From assembly GCF_028368935.1 (NCBI RefSeq), contig NZ_JAQNDK010000002.1, positions 1,302,001 to 1,366,000 of the forward strand: DNA of 64,000 nucleotides, in the 5' to 3' direction. This DNA comes from Sorangium aterium. Its GTDB lineage: Bacteria > Myxococcota_A > Polyangia > Polyangiales > Polyangiaceae. The translations under genes were made by a program, and so were the position numbers. The notes below the pieces were generated by a model. It worked only from the letters and a program-made list of their open reading frames with translations, was not told the origin of the DNA and ran no database searches. How positions within the stretch are numbered: position 1 is the stretch's first letter; each line of letters opens with the position of its first letter. Shown here piece by piece: positions 35,354 through 45,249 of this stretch.

Positions 35354-37146
35354 GAGAGCCCCACCGGCTGTGAGGGCGGCGACGCATCGAAGGTCGCGAG
35401 ATCCTCTTCGAGCTGCTGCTCCTCGGCGAACGACGCGTAGATCCCGCCCGCGCGGACGAGCTCGTCGTGCGTGCCGCGCTCGACGACCCGACCCTGCTCC
35501 AGCACGACGATCGCGTCACACCGCCGCGCGGCCGCGACCCTGTGGGTGATCAGGATGACGGTCCGTCGCGCGGCCTGCCGCTCGATCGCGGCGAGGATGG
35601 CCTGCTCGGTCTTCGCGTCGACGGCGGAGAGCGGATCGTCGAGGACGAGGACGTTCGGCTCGCGCACGAGCGCGCGGGCGAGCGCGACGCGCTGGCGCTG
35701 TCCGCCGGACAGCTGCACGCCACGCTCCCCGACCACGGTGTCGAAGCCGTCAGGCAGCGAGAGCACCTCGTTCAGCACCTCGGCCTCGGCGGCGGCCGCG
35801 CGGATCGTCTCGAACGCGGCGGGCGAGTCCGGATCGTCGAGGGAGTAGCCGATGTTGCGCGCCACGGTCGTCGAGAAGAGGAACGCATCCTGCTGCGCGT
35901 AGCCGATGCTCGCGCGCACGGTGTCGAGCGGCAGGTCGCAGATGTCGACGCCGTCCAGGAGCACAGCGCCGCGCGGCGTGGGCATGAGCCTGGCGAGCAG
36001 CGTGGCGATGGTGCTCTTGCCCGAGCCGGTGCGCCCGACGATGGCGAGCGATCTGCCCGCTTCGACCTCGAAGCTCACGCCGTCGACCACCTTCCTCGCG
36101 CCGTGGGAGAACGTCAGCTCCTTGACGGAGATGGCGCCGCGGACGACATCGGGGGAGGGCATCGGGCCGCTCACGACCTCGGGGATGGCCTCGAAGATCG
36201 CCTTGAGCCGGACGTAGCCGGCGCGACCGCGCTGGACGATGGCGGCGACGAAGCCGAGGGCGAGCATCGGCCAGGTCAGCCGCAAGAGCGCGAGCCAGAA
36301 GGAGACGAAGTCCCCCCTCGTCATCTGCTGCTCCAGCACGAGCCGCCCGCCGTACCAGAAGACGATGAGCACGCCGACCGAGCTGATGGCCCCCATGAGC
36401 GGCCCCATGGAGCCGCGCAGCCTGGCGAGCGCGAGGCTCTTCTCGAGGTAGCCCTGGTTCGTGCTCGTGAACGCGGCCATCTCGGACGCCTCGAGCGCGA
36501 ACGAGCGGACGACCCTGACCCCCGCGAGGCTCGCGAGGACGCGGTCGCTCATGGCGCCGATCGCCTCCTGGTTGTCGCGGGTGCGGGCGAAGAGCTTGGT
36601 CGAGAACGACCGGGTGACGAGCATGAGCGCGGGCATCGTCAGGAGCGCCGCGAGCGTGAGCCTCTTCGAGATGTGGAGCATCACGTACAGGGCGCTCGTG
36701 AACGCGAAGATCGAGCCGACGACGTTCAGCAGGCCGAAGCCGAGGAGGAGGCGAACCTGCGTCAGATCGTTCGTCGCCCGGCTCATGATGTCGCCGGTCG
36801 CCATCTTGCGGAAGAAGGACGGCCCGAGCTTGTGCAGGCGCGCGAGCAGGATCGCCCGGAGCTCGTACTCGACGTTGCGGCCCGCCGTGAAGATGGTGAC
36901 CCGCGAGAACACGCGCATGATCGCGGCGCCCACGCTGACCGCGAGCATGACGAGCGCCGCCTGCGCGGCCTCGCTCGACTGCGCCTTCACGGCGGCGTCG
37001 ACGGCGTCCTTGACCAGGAAATCTCGCCTGGCCATGAGGAACTGCTGCGCAGCGAGCAGCGCCGCGCCCGTCAGGTAGAGCGGAAGCTTGCTGCGGAACT
37101 GTGCGCCGAGGCCGACAGGGTAGGTTGATGGATCGCGCTTGACCAT
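35350..37146 (-). CDS. ABC exporter half-transporter with degenerate catalytic site
   Basis: 598 residues: six membrane helices and an ATPase domain with Walker A GRTGSGKST, canonical signature LSGGQRQRVALARAL and H-loop ILITHRV. Walker B reads VLVLDDPLSAVD, with Asp in place of the catalytic Glu, the hallmark of the non-hydrolysing site in heterodimeric exporters. It is followed by its partner with a 4-nt overlap and preceded by the KOW-domain gene 26 nt upstream, so a three-gene operon is likely. Confidence 0.9.
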   Translation of the reverse strand: MVKRDPSTYPVGLGAQFRSKLPLYLTGAALLAAQQFLMARRDFLVKDAVDAAVKAQSSEAAQAALVMLAVSVGAAIMRVFSRVTIFTAGRNVEYELRAILLARLHKLGPSFFRKMATGDIMSRATNDLTQVRLLLGFGLLNVVGSIFAFTSALYVMLHISKRLTLAALLTMPALMLVTRSFSTKLFARTRDNQEAIGAMSDRVLASLAGVRVVRSFALEASEMAAFTSTNQGYLEKSLALARLRGSMGPLMGAISSVGVLIVFWYGGRLVLEQQMTRGDFVSFWLALLRLTWPMLALGFVAAIVQRGRAGYVRLKAIFEAIPEVVSGPMPSPDVVRGAISVKELTFSHGARKVVDGVSFEVEAGRSLAIVGRTGSGKSTIATLLARLMPTPRGAVLLDGVDICDLPLDTVRASIGYAQQDAFLFSTTVARNIGYSLDDPDSPAAFETIRAAAAEAEVLNEVLSLPDGFDTVVGERGVQLSGGQRQRVALARALVREPNVLVLDDPLSAVDAKTEQAILAAIERQAARRTVILITHRVAAARRCDAIVVLEQGRVVERGTHDELVRAGGIYASFAEEQQLEEDLATFDASPPSQPVGLS

Positions 37147-37172
37147 TGCGTGGGGGGGCTGCGCGGCGACGC

Positions 37173-38594
37173 TCAGCGCGCCTTGCGCGGCGTCGGTGCG
37201 AGCGGCTTGCGGTGCGACGTCGAGAGCGCGGGCCGATCTCTTCCATCGACCACGAGCTCGAGATCGTCGAGCTCGAGCCTCGTCGAGAGCAGGCCGAGCA
37301 GGACGCGCGCGCCTCCGCGCCCGTCGAGCTCGCTCACCACGCCGATCTTGTCGCCGAACGGGCCTCGTCGCACGCGGACCCGGCTGCCCTTCTCCAGCAC
37401 GCCGCCCTTCGCGGGCTCCGGGGCGACCTTCGCTGCAGCGTCTGGCTCGCCGGACGGACCACGCTGCGCTCGCGGCGCGTGATCGGCCGAGGGCTTCTGC
37501 GGAGCCTCGACCTTCGCTTGCTGCTCCGCTTCGCCCTGCGGCGCTCGCCGGGCGGGGGTGACGCCCTCTCCGACGCGCTTCAGCGAGGGCCGCGGCTCTC
37601 CGCCGCGGCCAGCGCCAGCGCCAGCGTTGTTCGGCGACTTGAACAGCGTCGCCAGGGTCGGTCGGCGGGCGGGCAGGGCGGCCTCGACGCGCTCATCGCC
37701 GCGCGCTCGCGCCTGCTCCATCGAGCGCTCTCGCGCTTTGGCCTGCTCGGAGCGCCATCGCTCGTTCTCGGCCTCGATCTCGGCGTGGGCGCGCGCTCGC
37801 TCCTGCTCGATGCCCTCGAGCTTGCGGTCGAGCGCGATGCGGTCGTTCTCGCGCGACCACGCGACGAGCCGGTAGATCGGGGCGAGCGCGACGAGCGCGT
37901 CCTCGAGCTGCTCGTCGAGGATGTCGGCGTGCTCGACCGCCGTCTCGCGCGGGACCGCCCAGCCGATCCAGAGCGGCACCTGGCCGTCGGCGGCGCGGCG
38001 GAGCATCTCGGCGATCGCGTCCGGGGTGGCCGCGCTGCAGGCCACGCGATCGCCGCCGGCGGCGCCGAACGAGAACTGCTCCGGGAGCGCGTGGAGCGCG
38101 CTCGTGAGCTCCGCGGAGAGCGGCGAGGCCGGCGCGCCCGTCGCCTCCTCGGTCGCCGAGAGGCGAGCCCGGAGGTTGTCGACGTCCACCTTCGCGTCCG
38201 GGTGGACCGCGAAGCACACCTGCACCTCGCTCTCCGAGATGCGCAGCGCGAGGAACGCGTGCCGCGTGAAGGGGCTCGGATCGTCGATCGCGTCGGAGAT
38301 CGAGCGGCCGCGGTCGAGGAGGCGATCGAGCTCATCGCGCGCCGCCTGATCGCGCCAGAAGAAGACCCACTGGCAGTCGGCCCGGTGCTTGTTGCGGATC
38401 GAGGGGTGCTCGTCCGAGCCATGGACGTCGACCGAGATGCCGAGCTCGGCGAGCCGGGCGACGACGCCGCGCGCCCAGGCGAGCGCGCGCTGCTTCACCT
38501 CGAGGCGGGGGCGTGAGTAGGCCTTCGAGGTCGCTTTTTCGGCGGCGTACGCGTCGAAGTCACGAGCGGTGAGGTGCAGGGAGGGATGGCTCAT
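37173..38594 (-). CDS. Unrecognised protein with C-terminal KOW motif
   Basis: 473 residues in three parts. Residues 1-270 form an unrecognised globular region (ALAWARGVVARLAELGISVD, then QWVFFWRDQAARDELDRLL). A charged helical stretch follows (about 270-310) with a low-complexity Pro/Ala linker to about 390. The C-terminal 60 residues contain a KOW-like motif (KGSRVRVRRGPFGDKIGVVS, then TRLELDDLELV), the fold used by NusG and some ribosomal proteins to bind RNA or RNA polymerase. It lies 26 nt upstream of the ABC exporter genes on the same strand. Function unknown; an RNA- or transcription-linked role is a guess from KOW alone. Confidence 0.8.
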   Translation of the reverse strand: MSHPSLHLTARDFDAYAAEKATSKAYSRPRLEVKQRALAWARGVVARLAELGISVDVHGSDEHPSIRNKHRADCQWVFFWRDQAARDELDRLLDRGRSISDAIDDPSPFTRHAFLALRISESEVQVCFAVHPDAKVDVDNLRARLSATEEATGAPASPLSAELTSALHALPEQFSFGAAGGDRVACSAATPDAIAEMLRRAADGQVPLWIGWAVPRETAVEHADILDEQLEDALVALAPIYRLVAWSRENDRIALDRKLEGIEQERARAHAEIEAENERWRSEQAKARERSMEQARARGDERVEAALPARRPTLATLFKSPNNAGAGAGRGGEPRPSLKRVGEGVTPARRAPQGEAEQQAKVEAPQKPSADHAPRAQRGPSGEPDAAAKVAPEPAKGGVLEKGSRVRVRRGPFGDKIGVVSELDGRGGARVLLGLLSTRLELDDLELVVDGRDRPALSTSHRKPLAPTPRKAR

Positions 38595-38961
38595 TGCTTC
38601 GACTGGTTGCGATGCGCGGCGTGGGCAGATGCGGCTCGTGGTCCGTCACGGGAGGAGCTGCGCTCCTCGTGAAAGTCGCGCGGATGGTATCGTGAGGAGC
38701 TTCGAAATCAAAGCTCCGCGCCGCGCGATCGATCCTGGCGTTGCGTGGAGGCGGCACGCTTGACCGCCCTGACAAGCATGTCACCGTAGGCACTCCCGTG
38801 CCCCATCAAGAGGGCGATCCCACCGATATCACGTAGAACCCCGCGTAAATCGCGCTTCTCCAGCGCAGCGGGGCAGCTCCGGGCGCTCCAGTCACCCGAG
38901 TCATCCGAGTCACCCGAGCCCGTGAGCCTGCGAGGCCCGTCGGCCTGACGAAAGAGGAATC
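38595..38961. other. 367-bp divergent intergenic region
   Basis: Promoter region for the KOW gene (leftward) and the zinc-ribbon gene (rightward). It contains three imperfect 10-bp repeats of the type GTCACCCGAG near 38891-38920. No gene or RNA is seen; a good ribosome binding site (AGAGGAAT) precedes 38962. Confidence 0.5.
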
Positions 38962-39564
38962 ATGGAACAGCATCGAGACGAGCACATTGTCTGCGCGAGC
39001 TGCGGCACGTCGTTCCTATTCTCGGCTGCGGAAGCTGCCGTCTACGCCGAACGGAAGCTCGCGGCTCCGCCCAAGCGGTGCCGGACTTGCCGCCGTGCGC
39101 GCAAGGACAATCGAGGGGAGAGCGGATCGCCGGCTCGCGCAGCGGAGCGCCAGCGCCCTGGTCCGGCCCGAGGTGCCGGGGGGCATCGCGGCCTGGCGCG
39201 CGGCGACGGCCAGCCTCGGAAGCCCCGCTACACGGGAGACGTGAACGAGTACCGCAGCCCGATGCAGGACGCGTACTCGGGGCTGACGCCCACCTGGGCG
39301 GTGCCGAGTCACTACCCGAATCGTCCGCGCGGCGGCGCGCCCTTCCGAGATGATGGCAACTACCGCGCCCCCTCGTTCGCCGGTGAGCGCCGCGCTGCTG
39401 CGCCGAGCCGCGGCCCGGCGCAGCAGCCCCGCGCGCCGCGTACTCGTCCGACGTTCTCGATCACCTGCAAGTCGTGCGGCTCCGAGGGCGAGGTCCCGTT
39501 CAAGCCCGTCGAGGGCCGCGACGTGTTCTGTCAGGCGTGCTACCGCGCGCGCAAGCCTTCCTGA
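38962..39564 (+). CDS. Double zinc-ribbon protein
   Basis: 200 residues with a Cys4 zinc ribbon at each end. The N-terminal one (IVCASCGTSFLFSAAEAAVY, then CRTCRRARK) matches the probable zinc-ribbon 'zf-trcl' pattern. The C-terminal one (FSITCKSCGSEGEVPFKP, then FCQACYRARKPS) matches the CxxC...CxxC ribbon found beside it in other proteins. The middle 110 residues are Arg/Pro/Gly-rich and disordered-looking. Proteins with this layout are suspected of nucleic-acid binding, but no function is established from sequence. The ATG has GAGGAA 8 nt upstream. Confidence 0.85.
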   Translation: MEQHRDEHIVCASCGTSFLFSAAEAAVYAERKLAAPPKRCRTCRRARKDNRGESGSPARAAERQRPGPARGAGGHRGLARGDGQPRKPRYTGDVNEYRSPMQDAYSGLTPTWAVPSHYPNRPRGGAPFRDDGNYRAPSFAGERRAAAPSRGPAQQPRAPRTRPTFSITCKSCGSEGEVPFKPVEGRDVFCQACYRARKPS

Positions 39565-39621
39565 GAGACGCCTCCAGCGACGCGCAGCCATCGCGCTGCG
39601 GCACATCCCCGAGCACCGGCC

Positions 39622-39708
39622 GCTCCTGGTGCGGCCGGCGCGGCGCGGCCGCTCCTGGTGCGGCCGGCGCGGCGCGGCCGCTCCTCGTGCGGCCGGCGCG
39701 GCGCGGCC
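39622..39708. repeat. Three tandem 29-bp repeats
   Basis: Copies at 39622-39650, 39651-39679 and 39680-39708 differ at one position (CTGG versus CTCG). Each unit holds GGCCGGCGCGGCGCGGCC, rich in inverted GGCC/GCGC blocks, so it can fold strongly. The array sits between the stop codons of the zinc-ribbon gene and the kinase gene, a convergent gap. Confidence 0.9.
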
Positions 39709-39837
39709 GCGAAGCGGACGCCGGGGTGCGGAGCGGGGCGGAGCCCCGAGGAAACGAGGCCAGGGCCGCCGGCGCGAGGTCGCCGCGAAGCGGCGCCGAA
39801 GTCCCGCCATCTCTGGCCGGACTTCGGGCGGGCGGAG

Positions 39838-41721
<1,884 letters not shown>

Positions 41722-41903
41722 CTGCTGCCGCTGGCGGGCGAGGGACCAACGTCATGGTCCCCGAGAACACGCGTCCCTGTAAAGGGTTGGGAGGCACGCC
41801 CCTCCCGAAAGCCGATCCTATTCCGTCGGTGCGTGCTGCGGCTAGGTTACCTGCGTCAGGTGTGGGGCGGATCGCAGCGCGAAGTGACTTGCGCGCGGCA
41901 AGA

Positions 41904-42758
41904 TCACGGTTCGGGTGCATTCTTCCGCAGTTCGGCGATCTTCTGGGCGATCTCCCCGAACCCGCGGCCCATGGGGAGGGACGCCACGAACTGCGGCGGC
42001 ACGGACAGCTTGCCGAGGTGGGCGCGCACGTTGGCCACCCCGAAGGTCAGCACGAATGCGGCGAAGGCGACGCCGTCGTTGCCGCTGTCGCCGACGAACG
42101 CGTAGCGGTGCCGCGCCCGGGTGGGGTCCTCACCGAACCGAGCGGCGAGCAGGCGCACAATCCCCGTGGCCTTGTCCGACGGGTCGCGCGTGAGGTGGAG
42201 GTGGACGCTCGAGAGCAGCGTCCTCACCCCCCGCTCGCGCAGCTCCGCGCGCATCTTCTGCACGTCCTCGGGCGGGACATGCCGATGCTCCCCGATGTCG
42301 ATGGTAACGTCGGTCACCCTCTGGTCGTTGTCGTCGGCGAGCGCCGCCGCCGGAAAACGACGCACGATGTCATTGGCGAGCCCGACGAGCTCGGCCCGAC
42401 GGGCTCTCCGCGCTTCGCGGTCCAGGTCGTCGAGCGTGACGACGCGGCTTGCGCCGGCGCGCTGGGCGTGCCTTTCCCGATGGCCGGAGACGTCGCCTTC
42501 CTGCTCACGGACCAGCGCGACGGCTCCGTTTTCGACGATCGTCGCGTCGATCGGCCACTGCCGCTGGAGCACCTCGCCCCAGCCGGCGGGCCTGCCGGTG
42601 CAGGCGATCAGCGCGAGCCCCGTCTCGCGTAGACGGAAGAGCGCCGCGTACGCCGCCTCGGTGAGGGCGCCGTGATCCAGCACGGTGTCGTCGAGATCGA
42701 AGATCACCCCGGCGAGGGCGCGCGCGGCGTCGGGAGGCACAAGGGAGAGCGGCTTCAT
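41904..42758 (-). CDS. HAD-superfamily phosphatase (class IIB type)
   Basis: 284 residues. The HAD nucleophile motif FDLDDTVLDHG starts at about residue 20. Motif II is in LIACTGRP, a lysine lies in SDKATGIVRLL, and the last acidic motif is FVGDSGNDGVAFAAF. The cap and motif spacing resemble sucrose-phosphate or mannosyl-3-phosphoglycerate phosphatases (Cof/SPP type), so a phosphorylated sugar is a likely substrate. It starts 10 nt downstream of the RlmI-type gene on the same strand and is probably co-transcribed. Confidence 0.85.
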   Translation of the reverse strand: MKPLSLVPPDAARALAGVIFDLDDTVLDHGALTEAAYAALFRLRETGLALIACTGRPAGWGEVLQRQWPIDATIVENGAVALVREQEGDVSGHRERHAQRAGASRVVTLDDLDREARRARRAELVGLANDIVRRFPAAALADDNDQRVTDVTIDIGEHRHVPPEDVQKMRAELRERGVRTLLSSVHLHLTRDPSDKATGIVRLLAARFGEDPTRARHRYAFVGDSGNDGVAFAAFVLTFGVANVRAHLGKLSVPPQFVASLPMGRGFGEIAQKIAELRKNAPEP

Positions 42759-42768
42759 CGGGCGAGCG

Positions 42769-43968
42769 TCAGAGGGCGTCGATGCGCGCGATGAGGCTCT
42801 TCAGGTAGAGCCCCTCGGGGAAGGCGGCGGGGACGGGGTGATCCCCTCCCTGGAAGTGCCGGTCGAACACCGCGGCCTGCATGCGCGCGTCGCGCGCGCC
42901 GAGCGCGAGCACCCGGGTCAGATCGTCGAGGCTCACGGCGCTGGAGCAGGAGCAGAGCACGAGGACGCCGCCCGGGCGCGTGGCGCGGCACGCCCCGGCC
43001 GCGAGGCGCCGGTACGCCGTGAGCGCGGTGTCCTTGGAGGCGCGCGTGCCCGCGAGCTTCGGGGGGTCGCAGATGACGAGATCGTAGCCTTCCTGCCTCG
43101 ACGCGTTCTGCAGCGCCTTGCGGGCGTCGTCGCGCGTGAACTTGATCCGGTCGAGCAGCCCGTTCTCCCGCGCGCACTCCGCGCCGACCTCGATCGCCGT
43201 CGCGCTCTCGTCGATCGCGAGGACCTCGCTCGCCCCGCCGCGGGCCGCTGCCATCGCGAACGTGCCGACGAAGCAGAACGCATCGAGCACGCGCCGGTTG
43301 TGGGCGAGCTGCTCGACGCGGGTCCGCAGCGTCCGCTGGTCCAGGTAGAACCCGGTCTTGTGGCCGAGCGCGAGCGGGATCGTGTACCGCAGCCCTCGCT
43401 CGACGAACCGGAGCTGATCGAGCCCGGGATCGCCGCGCACCACGCCCGCGTCGGCGGTGAACCCCTCGAGCTTCGCGAGGGATTCCGGGGTCCTGTCCAC
43501 GATCGCGCGGGGCGAGAGCGCCGCCTGGAGGGCGTCGAAGATCACCCCTTCGCGGCGCTTGATCCCGATCGTCCCGAGCTGCACGACCACCACGTCGCCG
43601 AACAGATCGACGATGAGCCCGGGCAGGCCGTCCCCCTCGGCGTGGATCAGCCGGAAGGCGTCGGTCTCGTGGCCAGGCGCCCGCGCGGGCAGGCCGAGCT
43701 CGCGGCGGTGCGCGATGGCGCGCTCGATCCGGTGCCGGAACAGGGCCGCGTCGATCGGCCTGTCCTCGCGCGTGTACATGCGCACCGGGATGGCCGAGCG
43801 CGGGGTGTAGAGCCCGCGCCCGAGCACGCTGCCGTAGGGGTCGGTGACGACGACCTCGTCCCCGGCCACCGCGCCGCCCTCGATGCGCGCGACCGCCTGA
43901 GCGAACACCCAGGGATGCCCCGACCACACCGGCCGAACGTGACCCTGCTTCAACGTAACCGTAGGCAT
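42769..43968 (-). CDS. rlmI: RlmI-type 23S rRNA cytosine methyltransferase
   Basis: A 399-residue class I SAM methyltransferase. An N-terminal PUA-like domain is visible (HVRPVWSGHPWVFAQAVARI). The catalytic domain has the block GHKTGFYLDQR, the SAM motif VLDAFCFVGTFAMAAARGG and DLVICDPPKLAG. These fit RlmI, which makes m5C1962 in E. coli 23S rRNA; RlmK-like specificity is possible. The ATG at 43968 lies in a 236-bp divergent gap shared with the outer-membrane gene. Confidence 0.9.
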   Translation of the reverse strand: MPTVTLKQGHVRPVWSGHPWVFAQAVARIEGGAVAGDEVVVTDPYGSVLGRGLYTPRSAIPVRMYTREDRPIDAALFRHRIERAIAHRRELGLPARAPGHETDAFRLIHAEGDGLPGLIVDLFGDVVVVQLGTIGIKRREGVIFDALQAALSPRAIVDRTPESLAKLEGFTADAGVVRGDPGLDQLRFVERGLRYTIPLALGHKTGFYLDQRTLRTRVEQLAHNRRVLDAFCFVGTFAMAAARGGASEVLAIDESATAIEVGAECARENGLLDRIKFTRDDARKALQNASRQEGYDLVICDPPKLAGTRASKDTALTAYRRLAAGACRATRPGGVLVLCSCSSAVSLDDLTRVLALGARDARMQAAVFDRHFQGGDHPVPAAFPEGLYLKSLIARIDAL

Positions 43969-44204
43969 GATGGAATCCGATCGGTCTCGATGTTGGCAGG
44001 GTTCCCGACGGGGGCGACCGCGCCGTGACGTCTGCCGTGGGAGCTAGTACCCTGCGGAACGGCGCGCGTGTGAACCTTCCGCCACAGCGCGCCGTGGCGG
44101 CCGATGCACGCCGGCGTGCTGCGTGGCCATGGTGACGACGATCCCGCAAGATGGTCGATGGCATCCCGGTTGCTAACTTCCCTGCACCGAAGAGGAGTCG
44201 CCCG

Positions 44205-45113
44205 ATGCGCCGTTGCTTGACCCATGCCCTTGTTGCGGTGGCGATGACCGCGCCGATGAGCGCGTTCGCGCAGGAGGACAGCAACTGTCCTCCCGGCGCG
44301 TGGTTCTGCGAGGAAGTGGAGCCGCCTCGCGATCCCGCCGCAGAACCTCCGCCCGCCGCTCCTGCCGAGGCCGCGCCTGCCGAGGCGCCGCCGCCCCCGC
44401 CGGCCAGAGGAGCCCGTCCCGCCCCGCCGGTCGTCGTCTACGAGACCTCGCCGTCGGGCCCGCCTCCTCAGGTGATCGTCGTGACGCCTGGGGCGGCCCC
44501 TCCGCCGCGCGTGATCGTGCGCCGCGTGGCGCCCCCGGCGCCGCCTCCGCCGGTGAAGCGGCGCTGGCGGCGCCACTGGGGGATCAACCTCCGCATGGAG
44601 GGCGTCATGCTGGGGCGCGAGCACGGCGGCGCGGAGGACGCTGGCATGGGAGGCGTCGGGATCAGCCTGCGCTACCGGCCCGTCCCGGCGTTTGCGATCG
44701 ATGCAGGCGCCGACTTCCTCGCGGGCACGGACTACAACGGCGACCAGCGGACCGAGGTGCCGCTCTCGCTGAGCGGGATGCTGTTCGTCAACCCGCGCAG
44801 CCGCACCCAGTTCTACTTCATGGGCGGCCTGAACATCGCGCACGCCGAGGTCGATCGCTCCTCGAGCGAGGCCGCGGCTGGCAGCACCGAGTTCGTTCCG
44901 AATACGGAGTACGACTATTTCGGTGCGCACGGCGGCATCGGCCTCGAGTTCCGGCTTTCCCCTCGCATCGCCTTGAACGTCGATGCGCTCGGCTTCGTGC
45001 GCAGCCGTACGGACGGTGGGCTCGTTCCCGAGTTCACGGATCCAGACACCGGCCGCACGACCAACACATCGGGCGGCGGGCTCTTCCGCGGCGGGCTCAG
45101 CATCTACTGGTGA
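44205..45113 (+). CDS. Outer-membrane barrel protein with Pro-rich N-terminal linker
   Basis: 302 residues. A signal peptide (RCLTHALVAVAMTAPMSAFA, cleavage before QED) is followed by a Pro/Ala-rich stretch of about 90 residues. From about residue 120 come amphipathic strands (WGINLRMEGVMLGRE, GVGISLRYRPVPAFAIDAGA) ending in SIYW, an aromatic C-terminus typical of small beta-barrels. The ATG at 44205 has AGGAG 8 nt upstream and starts directly at the signal peptide, which decides against the upstream ATG at 44151. Function unknown; the Pro-rich part may span or bind the cell wall. Confidence 0.8.
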   Translation: MRRCLTHALVAVAMTAPMSAFAQEDSNCPPGAWFCEEVEPPRDPAAEPPPAAPAEAAPAEAPPPPPARGARPAPPVVVYETSPSGPPPQVIVVTPGAAPPPRVIVRRVAPPAPPPPVKRRWRRHWGINLRMEGVMLGREHGGAEDAGMGGVGISLRYRPVPAFAIDAGADFLAGTDYNGDQRTEVPLSLSGMLFVNPRSRTQFYFMGGLNIAHAEVDRSSSEAAAGSTEFVPNTEYDYFGAHGGIGLEFRLSPRIALNVDALGFVRSRTDGGLVPEFTDPDTGRTTNTSGGGLFRGGLSIYW

Positions 45114-45249
45114 GCGGCTCGTCATAGCCTCCTGTCCGCCCTGACCGTGCGGTGCGCGTCCGTCCTGCGCTCGGCCAGGCCGTCGTCGCGGTCGCGGTCC
45201 GGACCGTCTCCACGCGGTATAACGCCGCATCGTGCCCCAGGCCTCGATC

